Notes: generated by a model not told the origin, from the sequence alone. A stretch of 64,000 nucleotides of DNA from Rhodococcus rhodnii (GCA_000720375.1 JOAA01000005.1:319983-383982); one strand, 5' to 3'. Positions 18,327 through 28,144 are shown, counted from the stretch's first letter. Made by a program: numbers and translations.

Positions 18327-18386
18327 TTGTCGTACCCCTGCGGTAGCGTGAAAATCAGGGGGACCCCCTCGGGAATTGCTGTTGCG
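18327..18386 (+). repeat. Dispersed palindromic repeat family 2, copy 2
   Basis: TTGTCGTACCCCTGCGGTAG, then GTGAAAATCAGGGGGACCCC and GGGAATTGCTGTTGCGG. The dyad centre is A instead of T, and the outer pair is lost. Confidence 0.85.
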
Positions 18387-18432
18387 GACCACGCTGCCCG
18401 GCCGCAGAAGTGCTCAGCCGGGCGAACCGGAA

Positions 18433-18492
18433 CTGTCGTACCCCTCCGGTAACGTGAAAATCGGGGGTCCCCCTGGGGAATTCCAGTTGCGA
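18433..18492 (+). repeat. Dispersed palindromic repeat family 2, copy 3
   Basis: CTGTCGTACCCCTCCGGTAA, then CGGGGGTCCCCCTGGGGAAT. The dyad is shortened to five G:C pairs. Confidence 0.85.
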
Positions 18493-18605
18493 TGGCGATT
18501 GCCCTGGAACCTTCCAACTCCCGCACGCTCGGCGCAGGCCGCTCGACCTGTTCGCCAGTCCATGACCTCATCACCCCAGAGCCCTTGACCAGCGCAAACC
18601 CTGGA

Positions 18606-18667
18606 TTGTCGTACCCCTGCGGTAACGTGAAAAACAAGGGATCCCCTTGGGGGAATTGCTGTTGCGG
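18606..18667 (+). repeat. Dispersed palindromic repeat family 2, copy 4
   Basis: TTGTCGTACCCCTGCGGTAA, then CAAGGGATCCCCTTG and GGGAATTGCTGTTGCGG. The third pair of the dyad is A:T instead of G:C, a paired change that keeps the stem. Confidence 0.85.
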
Positions 18668-18723
18668 TGAAGCGCGGGATCCGGGAAGGAATGGCCGGCG
18701 CTCGGGAGCGGTCTGAAAAGCCA

Positions 18724-18749
18724 ATGGCCCGGCATCGCTGCCGGGCCAT
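18724..18749 (-). terminator. proS terminator hairpin
   Basis: ATGGCCCGGC (18724-18733) and GCCGGGCCAT (18740-18749) pair over ten bases, 21 bases after the proS stop. Confidence 0.75.
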
Positions 18750-18770
18750 CGCGCTAGAAGCTGAATCCTG

Positions 18771-20519
18771 TCAGCCGCGCACAAGCGCCTTAACGTGCTC
18801 AACAACCTCGCCAACCGGAACCTCGGTCCGCTCCCCACTAGCCCGGTCCTTCACCTCAACCAGACCATTCGCCAAACCCCGACCGATCACGACGATCGTA
18901 GGCACACCGATCAGCTCGGCATCCGCGAACTTCACGCCAGGCGAAGCCTTCCGATCATCCAGCAGCACAGTCACCCCAGCCGAATCCAGCTCGCCGGCCA
19001 ACTGCTCGGCATACGAGCGGATGCTGTCGTCCTTACCCGCCATCACGATGTGCAGGTCGAACGGGCTGACGTTGCGAGGCCAGATCAAGCCCTTCTCGTC
19101 GTGGTACTGCTCGGCGATCACGGCCACCGCACGCGAGACGCCGATGCCGTACGAACCCATGGTGATCCGGATCGGCTTCGAGTCCGGGCCGAGCGCGTCC
19201 AGGTTGAACGCGTCCGCGTACTTGCGGCCCAGCTGGAAGATGTGGCCGATCTCGATGCCGCGCGCGGCGACCAGGGTGCCCTTGCCGTCCGGCGCGGGGT
19301 CGCCTTCCCGCACCTCGGCCGCCTCGATCGTGCCGTCTGGCGTGAAGTCCCTGCCGCACACCAGGTCCACGACGTGGTGGTCGGCCTTGTCGGCACCCGT
19401 GACCCACGCGGTGCCGCGCACGATCCGGGGGTCGACGAGGTAACGGACACCGTTCGCGGCCAGCGCGGCCGGGCCGATGTATCCCTTGACCAGGAAGGGG
19501 TTCGCGGCGAAGTCCTTGTCCTCCAGCAGGGCGACCTCGGCGGGCTCCAGTGACGCCTCGAGCCGCTTCATGTCGACCTCGCGGTCGCCGGGCACGCCGA
19601 CGCCCAGCAGCGTCCAGTCCTTCGAACCCGGCTGCCGGGTCTTGATCAGGACGTTCTTCAACGTGTCCGCGGCCGTGAACTTCCGGTCCAGCTCGGCGTT
19701 GTTCAGGAAGTCGACCAGGGTCTCGATCGTCGGCGTGTTCGGCGTGTAGTGCACCTGCGCGTCGGGCTTGTCCTCAATGGACTGCTCCGGCGGCGCTGGC
19801 GTCACGACGGCCTCGACGTTCGCGGCGTAGTCCGAAGCGGTGCTACGGACGTAAGTGTCCTCACCGGACGCGGCCACGGCGAGGAATTCCTCGGACGCCG
19901 AGCCGCCCATCGCGCCGGACGTGGCCTTGACGATCACGTATTCCAGGCCGAGCCGGTCGAACGTCTTGATGTACGCGTCCCGGTGCCGCAGGTACGAGTT
20001 CGCCAGGCCTTCGTCGTCCAGGTCGAAGGAGTACGAGTCCTTCATGACGAACTCGCGGCCGCGCAGGATGCCCGCGCGGGGACGCGCCTCGTCGCGGTAC
20101 TTGGTCTGGATTTGGTACAGGATGACCGGGTAGTCCTTGTACGAGCTGTACTCGCCCTTCACCGTCAGCGCGAAGAGTTCCTCGTGCGTCGGGCCGAGCA
20201 GGTAGTCGGCGCCCTTGCGGTCCTTCAGGCGGAACAGGTTGGGGCCGTACTCGGTCCACCGGTTGGTCGCCTCGTAGGGCTCGCGGGGCAGCAGGGCGGG
20301 GAACTGGATCTCCTGCCCGCCCATCGCGTTCATCTCTTCGCGGATGATGTTCTCGACGTTGCGGAACACCCGCATGCCCAGCGGCAGCCAGGAGTAACCG
20401 CCCGGGGCCACCCGGCGGACGTAGCCGGCGCGTACCAGCAGCTTGTGGCTCGGTACCTCGGCGTCCGCCGGATCCTCACGCAAGGTGCGCAGGAACAGCG
20501 ACGACATCCTGGTGATCAC
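18771..20519 (-). CDS. proS: Prolyl-tRNA synthetase
   Basis: 582 residues. Start GTG at 20519 is preceded by GAGGAG at 8 bases; ATG at 20507 ([11 protein letters not shown]) is the alternative. Bacterial-type class II synthetase: motif 2 [21 protein letters not shown] region, the editing (INS) insertion with its [12 protein letters not shown] entry in the middle, motif 3 GSYGIGVSR, and the C-terminal anticodon-binding domain. Charges tRNA-Pro with proline and clears mischarged alanine. Length fits the family. Confidence 0.97.
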   Translation of the reverse strand: MITRMSSLFLRTLREDPADAEVPSHKLLVRAGYVRRVAPGGYSWLPLGMRVFRNVENIIREEMNAMGGQEIQFPALLPREPYEATNRWTEYGPNLFRLKDRKGADYLLGPTHEELFALTVKGEYSSYKDYPVILYQIQTKYRDEARPRAGILRGREFVMKDSYSFDLDDEGLANSYLRHRDAYIKTFDRLGLEYVIVKATSGAMGGSASEEFLAVAASGEDTYVRSTASDYAANVEAVVTPAPPEQSIEDKPDAQVHYTPNTPTIETLVDFLNNAELDRKFTAADTLKNVLIKTRQPGSKDWTLLGVGVPGDREVDMKRLEASLEPAEVALLEDKDFAANPFLVKGYIGPAALAANGVRYLVDPRIVRGTAWVTGADKADHHVVDLVCGRDFTPDGTIEAAEVREGDPAPDGKGTLVAARGIEIGHIFQLGRKYADAFNLDALGPDSKPIRITMGSYGIGVSRAVAVIAEQYHDEKGLIWPRNVSPFDLHIVMAGKDDSIRSYAEQLAGELDSAGVTVLLDDRKASPGVKFADAELIGVPTIVVIGRGLANGLVEVKDRASGERTEVPVGEVVEHVKALVRG

Positions 20520-20586
20520 GGCGTTCACTCCTCGTGGCGATAGTGCCAAAGAGCGTAGTGAACGCCGTCGGCCCACTTCCAACCGG

Positions 20587-22485
20587 TTAAACGACCCGGT
20601 CGTTGCCTCCGTCGGCGGGAACCTGCGCGCCGGTGGTGAACCCGAAGGTCGCCGAGCACATCTCGGCCACCAATCTGCCCACTCCGGCGCTGGTCACCTC
20701 GGTTTTCAGCAGGTTGCGGCGCTTGTAGTCGCCCACCGACATGCCGTAGTGCGCGGCCCGCTGTTCGAGGACTTCCTGAGTCCAGAGACCCGTGTCGAAA
20801 ACGGCGTCTGGGTGGACCGTGTTCACGCGAATCCCGTCGGCCGCCCATTCCAGCGCGGCGACCCGGGCCAATTGGGTCACGGCCGCTTTCGAGGCCGAGT
20901 AGGCGGCCGCGCCCGGGCCAGGGGCCGGCACGTTCTTGGACGCGATCACGACCACCCGGCCGCCGTTCGGCGCGAGCTTGAGGAACGGGTGCACCTGGGT
21001 GAACAGATCGGCGATCGCGTCGGTGTTCACGGCCAGCGTCCGCCGCCAGATCCGCTGATCAAGCTCGGCGATCGGGGTGTTGCCGGGGAAGACCCCTGCC
21101 GACGGGATCACCATGTCGATTCCGCCGAACCGCTCGACGCCTTGCGCAATCGCTTGCTTGATCGCCTGCGAGTCGGTCACGTCCGCTCGCACGCCGAGGT
21201 AGTCCGCTGTGCTTTCGGTTTCGGACAGGTCCAAGCCGATCACGCTGGAGCCCTTGGCTTTGAGCGCCTGCACGCACGCCTTGCCGATGCCCGACGCGGC
21301 TCCAGTGACCAGCGCGACCTCGCCGGTGAACTCGGCGGGTGCGCCCGCGAGCTTGAGTTTGGCCTGTTCGAGTTCCCAGTACTCGACCTCGAACAGGTCC
21401 TGCTCGGACAGGGCCCGGTACGTGCCGATCCGCTCGGCGTTCTCGATGATCTTGATGGTGTGCCGGTAGATGTCCCTGGCGATGTCGGCGTCCTTGGCGC
21501 GCTTGCCGATCGTGAGCATGCCCAGTTCCGGATCGAGGATCACCCGTGGCTCCGGGTCGAGCATGACCAGGCCCTCAGTCGCGTTTGCCGCGAAGTAGGC
21601 CTTGTAGTCACGGCGGAACGCGTCGATGTCCCGGCCGATCAAGGGGATCCGTTTGGTTCGGATGATGTGGTCCGGGGTGGCCGGACCCCGGGTGGCCACG
21701 TCGGCCAGGTCTTCGCGGTTGACGAAGGCCATCGTCGCCGGATCGGTGTGCCTGCTGACGATCATCGGGCCGATTTCCTTGCGGATCTTCGCAATCGTCA
21801 ACGGGTCGACTACGACCGGCTCGGCCGCGCTCGAGTGCTCGCCGATTCGGTCCTCGGCCGCGCTGACCAGCTGGATGTGCCGGTCGTAGGCCTCTTTGGC
21901 GGTGTCGCCGAACGTGAACAGGCCGTGGTTCATCAGGACCACGCCGACGATTTCGTCAGTGAGCTGTTCTTGGAAAATCTCGGCGGCGACGCGCGCGAGC
22001 TTGAACCCGGGCATCACATACGGGACGACGATCACCTTGTCCCCGTAGACCTCCTTGACCAGCGGCTCCCGCTGGTTGGTCAGCGTGATCACCGCGTCGG
22101 AGTGGCTGTGCAGCACGGAAGTGTGCGGCAACAGCACGTGCATCAGCGTTTCCACGCTGGGGTCGGGCGCTTTCGCGTCCAGCAGGGCACATCGCAGCTC
22201 GTTCATCATCCGGCTGTCCGGCAGTTCCTCGAGCTGCACCAGTTGCCGCAGCCGCTCGAGGCGCAGCGGCGCGAAGCCCGGCCGCTCGATGGTCGCCAGA
22301 TCCCAGCCGCTTCCCTTGACGTACAGGACTTCCACCGGCTCGCCGGTGATGTCCTTGACGGTCGCCTTGACCGAGGTGTTGCCGCCGCCGTGCAGGACGA
22401 GACCGGGCTCGGCGCCGAGCAGCCGCGAAGCTTGGACGCAGTCATCCAGCGGGTCGGGATACGTTTCAGCCCAACGGTTTTCCAT
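20587..22485 (-). CDS. Class II aldolase - short-chain dehydrogenase fusion
   Basis: 632 residues from ATG at 22485 ([12 protein letters not shown]); ATG at 22500 is also possible. Residues about 1-370 are a class II aldolase/adducin domain: [10 protein letters not shown] binds phosphate, [12 protein letters not shown] and [10 protein letters not shown] supply zinc-binding His. Residues about 385-632 are an [11 protein letters not shown] for NAD(P) and YSASK for catalysis. Related fusions act on rhamnulose-1-phosphate, giving DHAP and lactaldehyde, then oxidising or reducing the aldehyde. Here the gene overlaps mtnA by 20 bases, which points to 5-deoxyribulose- or methylthioribulose-1-phosphate as substrate. 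That assignment is inference. Confidence 0.85.
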   Translation of the reverse strand: MENRWAETYPDPLDDCVQASRLLGAEPGLVLHGGGNTSVKATVKDITGEPVEVLYVKGSGWDLATIERPGFAPLRLERLRQLVQLEELPDSRMMNELRCALLDAKAPDPSVETLMHVLLPHTSVLHSHSDAVITLTNQREPLVKEVYGDKVIVVPYVMPGFKLARVAAEIFQEQLTDEIVGVVLMNHGLFTFGDTAKEAYDRHIQLVSAAEDRIGEHSSAAEPVVVDPLTIAKIRKEIGPMIVSRHTDPATMAFVNREDLADVATRGPATPDHIIRTKRIPLIGRDIDAFRRDYKAYFAANATEGLVMLDPEPRVILDPELGMLTIGKRAKDADIARDIYRHTIKIIENAERIGTYRALSEQDLFEVEYWELEQAKLKLAGAPAEFTGEVALVTGAASGIGKACVQALKAKGSSVIGLDLSETESTADYLGVRADVTDSQAIKQAIAQGVERFGGIDMVIPSAGVFPGNTPIAELDQRIWRRTLAVNTDAIADLFTQVHPFLKLAPNGGRVVVIASKNVPAPGPGAAAYSASKAAVTQLARVAALEWAADGIRVNTVHPDAVFDTGLWTQEVLEQRAAHYGMSVGDYKRRNLLKTEVTSAGVGRLVAEMCSATFGFTTGAQVPADGGNDRVV

Positions 22486-23425
22486 TGATGATCCGTTCAT
22501 CCGTGACGATCGCGGTGACCAAGTCTGCCGGAGTGACGTCGAAGGCGTAGTTCAGCGCCTTGCTGCCATCTGGCGTGTGTTCGCCAAGGATCTCGGCGGC
22601 GTCCCTGATCTCGATCTCGACCCGTGCACCGTCCGGTGTGTCCGGGTCGATGGTGGATTCCGGCGCGGCGACAAGGAAAGGGATGCCCGCCCGATGCGCG
22701 GCGAGCGCCAGCGGATACGTACCGATCTTGTTGACGACATCGCCATTGGCCGCGATCCGGTCGGCGCCCACGATCACAGCGTCGGCCAACCCTCTGGCGA
22801 GCACGGTTGGCCCAGCGGAGTCCACGACGACCGTGTGGTCAATGCCCATCTGCTGCAGTTCCCACGCCGTCAAACGCGCGCCTTGCAGCAGTGGACGCGT
22901 TTCGTCGAGGTAGACGTGCCCTATGGCGTCACGCTCTTGCAAAGCTCTGACAACGCCTAAGGCCGTACCCCACTCGACGCATGCGAGCGCGCCCGCGTTG
23001 CAGTGCGTCTGGACGTTGATCCGTGGTCCGAGGCGGTCGATCAGCCACTGCGCACCTCGACGGCCGAGGTCGGCATTGCGACGGATGTCGTCTTCGAGGA
23101 TGTGCTTGGCCTCTTCGATCATGGCCTCGGTGCCCTGGTCGAGTTTGGCGAGGACTTTGCTGACTCCCCACGACAGGTTCACGGCCGTTGGCCGGGCCTT
23201 GCTGATCTTCTCGGCCTGTTCGCGCACGTCGTCGCCGTTTTTCGCGGCCAAGGCGACGCCGAGGGCGCCCGCGACGCCCAAGGCGGGAGCGCCTCGGACG
23301 GCCAAGCGCTTGATCGAGTCGATGAGCTCGTCGACCGTGTCGACGTGGATGACCTTCACGGTGCCAGGCAGCAGGGTCTGATCAATCAGGACAATTCGGT
23401 CGTTGCGCCAGTCGATCGTCCGCAT
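22466..23425 (-). CDS. mtnA: Methylthioribose-1-phosphate isomerase family
   Basis: 319 residues from ATG at 23425, chosen for the GGTGGAG just upstream; GTG at 23434 is in frame too. eIF2B-alpha-like fold with RRGAPA-type loop (AVRGAPALGVAGA), the catalytic Cys in THCNAGALA (about 140-148) and the catalytic Asp in GADRIAANGDVVNKIGT (about 215-231). Isomerises an aldose-1-phosphate (methylthioribose or 5-deoxyribose) to the ketose. No mtnB/C/D/K genes of the full methionine salvage pathway are nearby; the partner is the aldolase/SDR fusion. Divergent from the VOC gene. Confidence 0.9.
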   Translation of the reverse strand: MRTIDWRNDRIVLIDQTLLPGTVKVIHVDTVDELIDSIKRLAVRGAPALGVAGALGVALAAKNGDDVREQAEKISKARPTAVNLSWGVSKVLAKLDQGTEAMIEEAKHILEDDIRRNADLGRRGAQWLIDRLGPRINVQTHCNAGALACVEWGTALGVVRALQERDAIGHVYLDETRPLLQGARLTAWELQQMGIDHTVVVDSAGPTVLARGLADAVIVGADRIAANGDVVNKIGTYPLALAAHRAGIPFLVAAPESTIDPDTPDGARVEIEIRDAAEILGEHTPDGSKALNYAFDVTPADLVTAIVTDERIINGKPLG

Positions 23426-23475
23426 GAGCTCCACCTTTCCAGTTTTTGTCGGTGGTCGGGTCTACCGTCTCGAAC

Positions 23476-23826
23476 ATGCACCTGAAGATGATCACCATTG
23501 ACTGCGCTGAGCCCCGTGACCTGGCAACCTTCTGGACCGCGGCGCTCGGCACCGAGATCACGAGCGACTACGAGGGCCACTTCGTCATGCTGGCGCCGTG
23601 GGATCCCGCGGGAGTGGCCCTCGGCCTGCAAAGAGTTCCGGAGGAACTGGCAGGCAAGAACCGGGTCCACATCGATCTGCACACCGAGGACCGGCTGGCC
23701 GAGGTCGACCGGTTAGTCGGCCTGGGGGCCACCATCGTCGACGAGCAGAAGGTGCCGGGCCTGTCCTGGACAGTCCTGGCCGACCCGGCCGGGAACGTCT
23801 TCTGCGTAGCCGGAGAGGAGCACTAA
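23476..23826 (+). CDS. VOC-family (glyoxalase-like) protein
   Basis: 116 residues from ATG at 23476 (MHLKMITIDCAEPRDLATFW). One vicinal-oxygen-chelate domain of the Glyoxalase_6 type, with DPAGNVFCV near the end as usual. Such proteins bind metals or small ligands and act as dioxygenases, glyoxalases or resistance proteins. The exact activity is unknown. TACCGT at 23463-23468, seven bases before the ATG, suggests a leaderless message. It is 14 bases upstream of yaaA. Confidence 0.8.
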   Translation: MHLKMITIDCAEPRDLATFWTAALGTEITSDYEGHFVMLAPWDPAGVALGLQRVPEELAGKNRVHIDLHTEDRLAEVDRLVGLGATIVDEQKVPGLSWTVLADPAGNVFCVAGEEH

Positions 23827-23840
23827 GTAAACTTCCCAGC

Positions 23841-24578
23841 GTGCTCGTGCTGCTTCCGCCATCGGAGACCAAGGCCGAGGGCGGTTCCGGCCCTTCGCTC
23901 GACCTGACCGCGCTGTCGTTCCCCGAACTGGAGCCGGTCCGGGCGAAGCTGCTGGCCGCACTGGTCGACCTCGCTCAGGACGTCCCGGCCAGCCTGGCCG
24001 CGCTCGGCTTGTCGGAACGCCAGTCGGCCGAAGTCGCGCGTAACGCTGAGCTGCATTCCTCGCCGACAATGCCTTCGTTGTCGCGCTACACAGGTGTGCT
24101 CTACGACGCATTGGACGTCTCCGGCATGAAACCGGCGGAGCGCCGTCGTGCTTCCGAGCGGCTGGCAGTGGCTTCGGCGCTGTTCGGTGTGGTCCGTGCG
24201 GACGATCACGTGCCCGCGTACCGGCTTTCGGCATCGAGTTCGGTGCCTGGAATCGGGCCGCTGGGCGCACTGTGGCGCCCAGCGCTGGAGCCGGTTCTTG
24301 CCGGACTTGACGGTCTTGTCGTTGACATGCGTTCAGGCCCGTATGCCGGACTGGCCAAGATCCCCGGTGCCATCACGGTCAAAGTGGTGAGTGAAGAGAA
24401 AGGCGGCCGTCGTCTCGCGGTCACCCACTTCAACAAGGCGCACAAGGGCAAACTGGCTCGTGCCTTGGCTTGCGCGCCATCCGAACCGGACTCCGTGCGC
24501 AAGATGGTTGCCGTTGCGGCCAAAGCAGATCTGCGCCTGGAGCAGACCGGGCCGACCGCGCTCGAGCTCGTGATCTGA
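23841..24578 (+). CDS. yaaA: YaaA-family peroxide stress protein
   Basis: 245 residues from GTG at 23841. DUF328/UPF0246 fold: LLPPSETKAEGG at the N-terminus, SRYTGVLYDALD in the middle, and VVDMRSGPYAGL and HFNKAHKGKLAR near the end. In E. coli YaaA is induced by OxyR and limits DNA damage by lowering free iron during peroxide stress; it binds DNA. TAAACT at 23828-23833, seven bases from the GTG, fits a leaderless promoter. Confidence 0.9.
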   Translation: MLVLLPPSETKAEGGSGPSLDLTALSFPELEPVRAKLLAALVDLAQDVPASLAALGLSERQSAEVARNAELHSSPTMPSLSRYTGVLYDALDVSGMKPAERRRASERLAVASALFGVVRADDHVPAYRLSASSSVPGIGPLGALWRPALEPVLAGLDGLVVDMRSGPYAGLAKIPGAITVKVVSEEKGGRRLAVTHFNKAHKGKLARALACAPSEPDSVRKMVAVAAKADLRLEQTGPTALELVI

Positions 24579-24793
24579 CTTGCGCCGGCGGAATAAAGTG
24601 GACGCGTAAAGTTCGCTACGTCACAGCGGGACTAATCGGTTCGAGGCCGTGGTTGTGCTTCAGGTAAGCTGATCAGTACTACGAGCGGCCACACGGGCCG
24701 CCAAGCTCCCCCCAATCCATTCGGCGCATCCGTGCGCCGGGCTCGTCCGGCGGAAAAACCTGCTCGGGACGTGCCAACTTCCGAGAGGTCTTC

Positions 24794-26221
24794 GTGTCAC
24801 CGAAGTTCGACCAGCTGGGCCTGCCCCAGCCGCTACTCGCCGCCCTGTCCGAGGCCGGCATCACCGAACCCTTCCCGATCCAGGCCGCGACGCTGCCTGA
24901 CGCACTCGCGGGCAAGGACGTGCTCGGCCGGGCGCAGACCGGTTCCGGCAAAACCCTCGCCTTCGGCCTGGCGTTGCTCACCCAGCTCAACGGCGGCCGC
25001 GCCAAGCCGAAGCGGCCGCGTGCGCTCATCCTTGTCCCGACGCGGGAACTGGCCCTGCAGGTCAGTGACGCACTGTCGCCGCTCGCTCGCGCACTCGGCC
25101 TGTGGTGCCGTGCCGCGGTCGGCGGAATGTCCTTCGTCAAGCAGGCCGAGGCGCTGCGCCGTGGCGTCGACTTGCTGATCGCCACGCCCGGCCGGTTGTC
25201 CGACCATGTCCGTCAGGGCACCGTGGTCCTGCACGACATCCGGTACACCGCGATCGACGAGGCCGACCAGATGGCGGACATGGGTTTCCTGCCGCAGGTC
25301 CGCGAGATCATGGACCTGACCGACCCGACCGGCCAGCGGCTGCTGTTCTCGGCCACCCTGGACGGTGACGTCGACCAGCTCATCAAGCAGTACATGAAGA
25401 ACCCGGTCACCCACTCGGTCGCGCCCGCGACCGCCAGCGTGACCACAATGGACCACCACGTGCTGCTGGTTTCCCGCGAGGACAAGCCGAACGTGGTCGC
25501 CGAGGTGGCCGCCCGCGAGGGCCGCACGATCATGTTCGTGCGCACCAAGCACCACGTCGACCGGCTCGCCACCCGCCTGCGCTCGATCGGCATCAACGCC
25601 GGCGCATTGCACGGGGGCAAAGCGCAGGGTGCACGCACCCGCGTGCTCGGCGAGTTCAAGGACGGCCACACGCCCGTGCTGATCGCGACGGACGTCGCCG
25701 CCCGCGGCATCCACGTCGACGACGTCAGCCTGGTCGTCCACGTCGACCCACCGGCAGACCCGAAGGACTACCTGCACCGCGCAGGCCGCACGGCCCGCGC
25801 AGGCCAGTCCGGCACCGTCGTCACCCTGGTCACCCACGACCAGCGGCACAGCGTCCGCCGGATGACCGACCGCGCAGGCGTCCGCGCCCGCAACATCAAG
25901 GTCCGCCCGGGCGACGCGGAGCTCATCCGCATCACCGGCGCCCGCACGCCGAGCGGCGAGCCCGTGCCCGAGCGCGTGATCGAACCCCGTCGCCCCAAGG
26001 GCCCCCGCACCGGCGGCTTCAAGGGCAACGGCGGCGGCCACCGAAAGTTCAACGGCGACCGCAAGTTCAGCGGCGGCGGTGACCGCAAGTTCGGCGGTGA
26101 GCGGAAGTTCTCCGGTGAACGCAAGCGCGACGGCGCCGGCCACGGCCAAGGCGGCAACCGCCCGTTCCGCGGCAAGCGCGACGGCGGCCGCCACACCGGC
26201 CGCAAGGTCGCCGCGGAGTAA
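24794..26221 (+). CDS. DEAD-box RNA helicase (RhlE-like)
   Basis: 475 residues from GTG at 24794. Q-motif (GITEPFPIQAATL), Walker A AQTGSGKT, PTRELALQ, TPGRL, DEAD (residues about 156-159), SAT, and the second RecA domain with ATDVAARGIH and HRAGRTARAG. The C-terminal 80 residues are basic and glycine-rich, with repeated RKF(N/S/G)G units, probably for RNA binding. Helicases of this type remodel rRNA and mRNA, often in the cold. A leader of 215 bases precedes it, with small inverted repeats but no motif I can name. Ends at a strong terminator. Confidence 0.93.
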   Translation: MSPKFDQLGLPQPLLAALSEAGITEPFPIQAATLPDALAGKDVLGRAQTGSGKTLAFGLALLTQLNGGRAKPKRPRALILVPTRELALQVSDALSPLARALGLWCRAAVGGMSFVKQAEALRRGVDLLIATPGRLSDHVRQGTVVLHDIRYTAIDEADQMADMGFLPQVREIMDLTDPTGQRLLFSATLDGDVDQLIKQYMKNPVTHSVAPATASVTTMDHHVLLVSREDKPNVVAEVAAREGRTIMFVRTKHHVDRLATRLRSIGINAGALHGGKAQGARTRVLGEFKDGHTPVLIATDVAARGIHVDDVSLVVHVDPPADPKDYLHRAGRTARAGQSGTVVTLVTHDQRHSVRRMTDRAGVRARNIKVRPGDAELIRITGARTPSGEPVPERVIEPRRPKGPRTGGFKGNGGGHRKFNGDRKFSGGGDRKFGGERKFSGERKRDGAGHGQGGNRPFRGKRDGGRHTGRKVAAE

Positions 26222-26233
26222 GAACGCATGAAA

Positions 26234-26264
26234 GAAGCCCCGGCTGCGGCCGGGGCTTCTTTCG
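26234..26264 (+). terminator. Intrinsic terminator of the DEAD-box gene
   Basis: GAAGCCCCGGC (26234-26244), loop TGCG, GCCGGGGCTTC (26249-26259) and then TTTCGTT. A textbook stem with a short T-run. Confidence 0.9.
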
Positions 26265-26373
26265 TTGTGCGAAGGTCTGCGGAAGTCTGCTAGCCTACGA
26301 GTGCAGTCATCATTAGATGGTTGAAGTGAGCCCGGCAGCCTTCCGGACGGTAGGTGGGCCGGGTTTCGCGCAT

Positions 26374-26890
26374 TCAGGGGTCGAGCGTTCGCACATCGCT
26401 CACCATCTCGCGTACTCGTTCCCGCCATTGACCGCCTCGCTGCCAGCACCACGCCACAGCGTCCGGTATGGCCAGCAACGGCTCCTCATGTGCCCGCATG
26501 TGCGCGTAACGCAGCCGATCGCAGCCCAATTCACGAACCTGCTGATAGAGAATTCTGTTGTCCAGGGTGACAATCGAGTCATCTCGTTCGAGAACCAGCA
26601 ACTCGGCAGTCGGCGACAAGGGCACGTAGACACGCCTCTCGCTGCTGTCGTCGAGGCCACGCAGCCGCGTCGTAGATTGCCGCGCTGGGCTCAAGATCGG
26701 CAATCCGGTCGAGGATCTGTTTGCGTCGTGCATCGCTTTCGTGGACAAAGTGGATCCTGCGCTGCCCCGGCATCACGAATCCGCGCATGATTTTTCTTGC
26801 CATTGCGAGGTTGCAAGGCAGCAGGGTGATGGCCGTCAGGACAACCCCCTGTGCCTTGGTCTCATCCACGAACACGTGTGCTGGCATCAC
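26374..26890 (-). pseudogene. Frameshifted gene for a conserved actinobacterial hypothetical protein (RNase H-like/DUF3800-like)
   Basis: Two overlapping minus-strand frames together make one protein. The first (26890-26579) gives MMPAHVFVDETKAQGVV, then MPGQRRIHFVHESDARRK and EACLRALVADC; the second (to 26374) resumes with AELLVLERDDSIVTLDNRIL and HEEPLLAIPDAVAWCW. As I recall the family, about five residues should stand between the LVAD and AELLVLE segments. Here only one base does, which implies a loss of about 14 bases and a frameshift. The family is common in actinobacteria; the N-terminal FVDE is reminiscent of DUF3800, but no function is known. Could also be a sequencing error. Confidence 0.75.
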
Positions 26891-26929
26891 TCCATTATGG
26901 AGATGGGCACTGACAGCCGCATCGCATGG

Positions 26930-28144
26930 TCATCCCAACTCCGAAAGGCCTGCGACGGGGCCGAAGACGATGATCGCCGGCGGGCGGATTCCCGCCTCGC
27001 GAACGTCCTCAGCCACTCTGTCCAATGTGGACCGGACAACGCGCTGGTTGCGAGTCGTCCCCTCCTGAACAACGGCCGCAGGCGTGTCCGCGGGACGCCC
27101 ACCAGCCAACAGAGCCGCGGCGAACTCGCCGATCCGCTCAACACCCATCAGCAAGACAATCGTGCCCTGCAGCCGCGCAAGAGCCGACCAGTCCACAAGG
27201 GACTGTTCAGAGTCCGGGCCGACGTGGCCGGAGACCACGACGACCTCATGGGCCACACCCCGATGGGTCACCGGGACACCGGCCACCGCCGGGGCGGCGA
27301 AAGCGGAAGTGACGCCAGGAACCACAGTCACTGGCACTCCCGCCTTGGCGCAGGCGATGAGCTCTTCGAAGCCGCGGCCGAACACATACGGGTCGCCGCC
27401 CTTCAAGCGCACCACGAACTTCCCGGCCAGCGCGTTCTCGATCAACGTCTGGTTGATCACGTCCTGGCTCGCCGCGCGGCCGTACGGGATCTTCGCCGCG
27501 TCGACGACTTCGACGCTCGGCGGCAGGTCGTCGAGCAGTTCGCGGGGCGCAAGCCGGTCTGCCACAACGACATCCGCGCGCGATAGCAAGCGCCGTCCGC
27601 GCACGGTGATCAGGTCGGGGTCGCCCGGACCGCCGCCGACCAAAGCCACGCCCGGCAGTTCCGAGGCTGACGGCCGTGCCTCGATACGGCCTGAGCGCAG
27701 CGCCTCAAGAAGCTCATCGCGTACGGCTCCCGAGCGGCGGTACTCACCGCCAGCGAGAACGCCGACCAACAGACCGTCGTGGTCGCCGACTGCGGGGGTG
27801 ACGGCGCTGCCCTCGGTGCCTGCGTCGGCGCGGACGCAGAAGACACGGACCTCCTCAGCCTCTGCGGAGACCGCTGCGTTGACCGCTGAGTCGGATGCAC
27901 AACTCACCACGTACCAGGCGTCCGCGAGGTCGCCGTGCTGGTACGGCCGCTGGTGCCAGGTGATCTCGCCGTTGTCTGCCATTGCTTGGACGGCGGGGGT
28001 TGCCGATGGGGCGACCACCTCCACTCGTGCACCTGCGGACACAAGACGGGGCAGGCGTCGTTGCGCGACGGTGCCCGCGCCTACGACGACAACCCGGCGA
28101 CCGGTCAGCGAGAGACCGGCCAAGTAATGCGGCTCGTTGTGCAT
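26930..28144 (-). CDS. cysG: Siroheme/cobalamin synthase: precorrin-2 dehydrogenase fused to uroporphyrinogen-III C-methyltransferase
   Basis: 404 residues from ATG at 28144 (MHNEPHYLAGLSLTGRRV); ATG at 28156 is in frame. Residues 1-140 form a Rossmann domain (VVVVGAGTVAQRRLP) that oxidises precorrin-2 and may insert iron. Residues about 155-400 are the SAM-dependent methyltransferase: VALVGGGPGDPDLITVRG, then RLKGGDPYVFGRGFEE. Together they turn uroporphyrinogen III into sirohydrochlorin/siroheme, and feed cobalamin synthesis. A second corrin gene, cobM, lies 8 kb away at 36110. Confidence 0.93.
   Translation of the reverse strand: MHNEPHYLAGLSLTGRRVVVVGAGTVAQRRLPRLVSAGARVEVVAPSATPAVQAMADNGEITWHQRPYQHGDLADAWYVVSCASDSAVNAAVSAEAEEVRVFCVRADAGTEGSAVTPAVGDHDGLLVGVLAGGEYRRSGAVRDELLEALRSGRIEARPSASELPGVALVGGGPGDPDLITVRGRRLLSRADVVVADRLAPRELLDDLPPSVEVVDAAKIPYGRAASQDVINQTLIENALAGKFVVRLKGGDPYVFGRGFEELIACAKAGVPVTVVPGVTSAFAAPAVAGVPVTHRGVAHEVVVVSGHVGPDSEQSLVDWSALARLQGTIVLLMGVERIGEFAAALLAGGRPADTPAAVVQEGTTRNQRVVRSTLDRVAEDVREAGIRPPAIIVFGPVAGLSELG

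Larger units (their letters stand above)
18166..18770. other. Gene-free convergent region with three dispersed repeats
   Basis: 605 bases between the convergent 17332 gene and proS. It holds a terminator at each end and three copies of dispersed repeat family 2 (18327, 18433, 18606). The stretches before copies 2 and 4 are also alike (CTCGAC..TTCGCCAGT, then CCAG/CGCAAACCC), so a unit of about 280 bases may have been duplicated and then decayed. No coding frame is convincing. Confidence 0.7.

Noticed and set aside
24579..24793. Possible tRNA or riboswitch before the DEAD-box gene
   Set aside because: GGTTCGAGGCC resembles a T-loop but no cloverleaf can be drawn, and no riboswitch core was recognised; only small inverted repeats are present.
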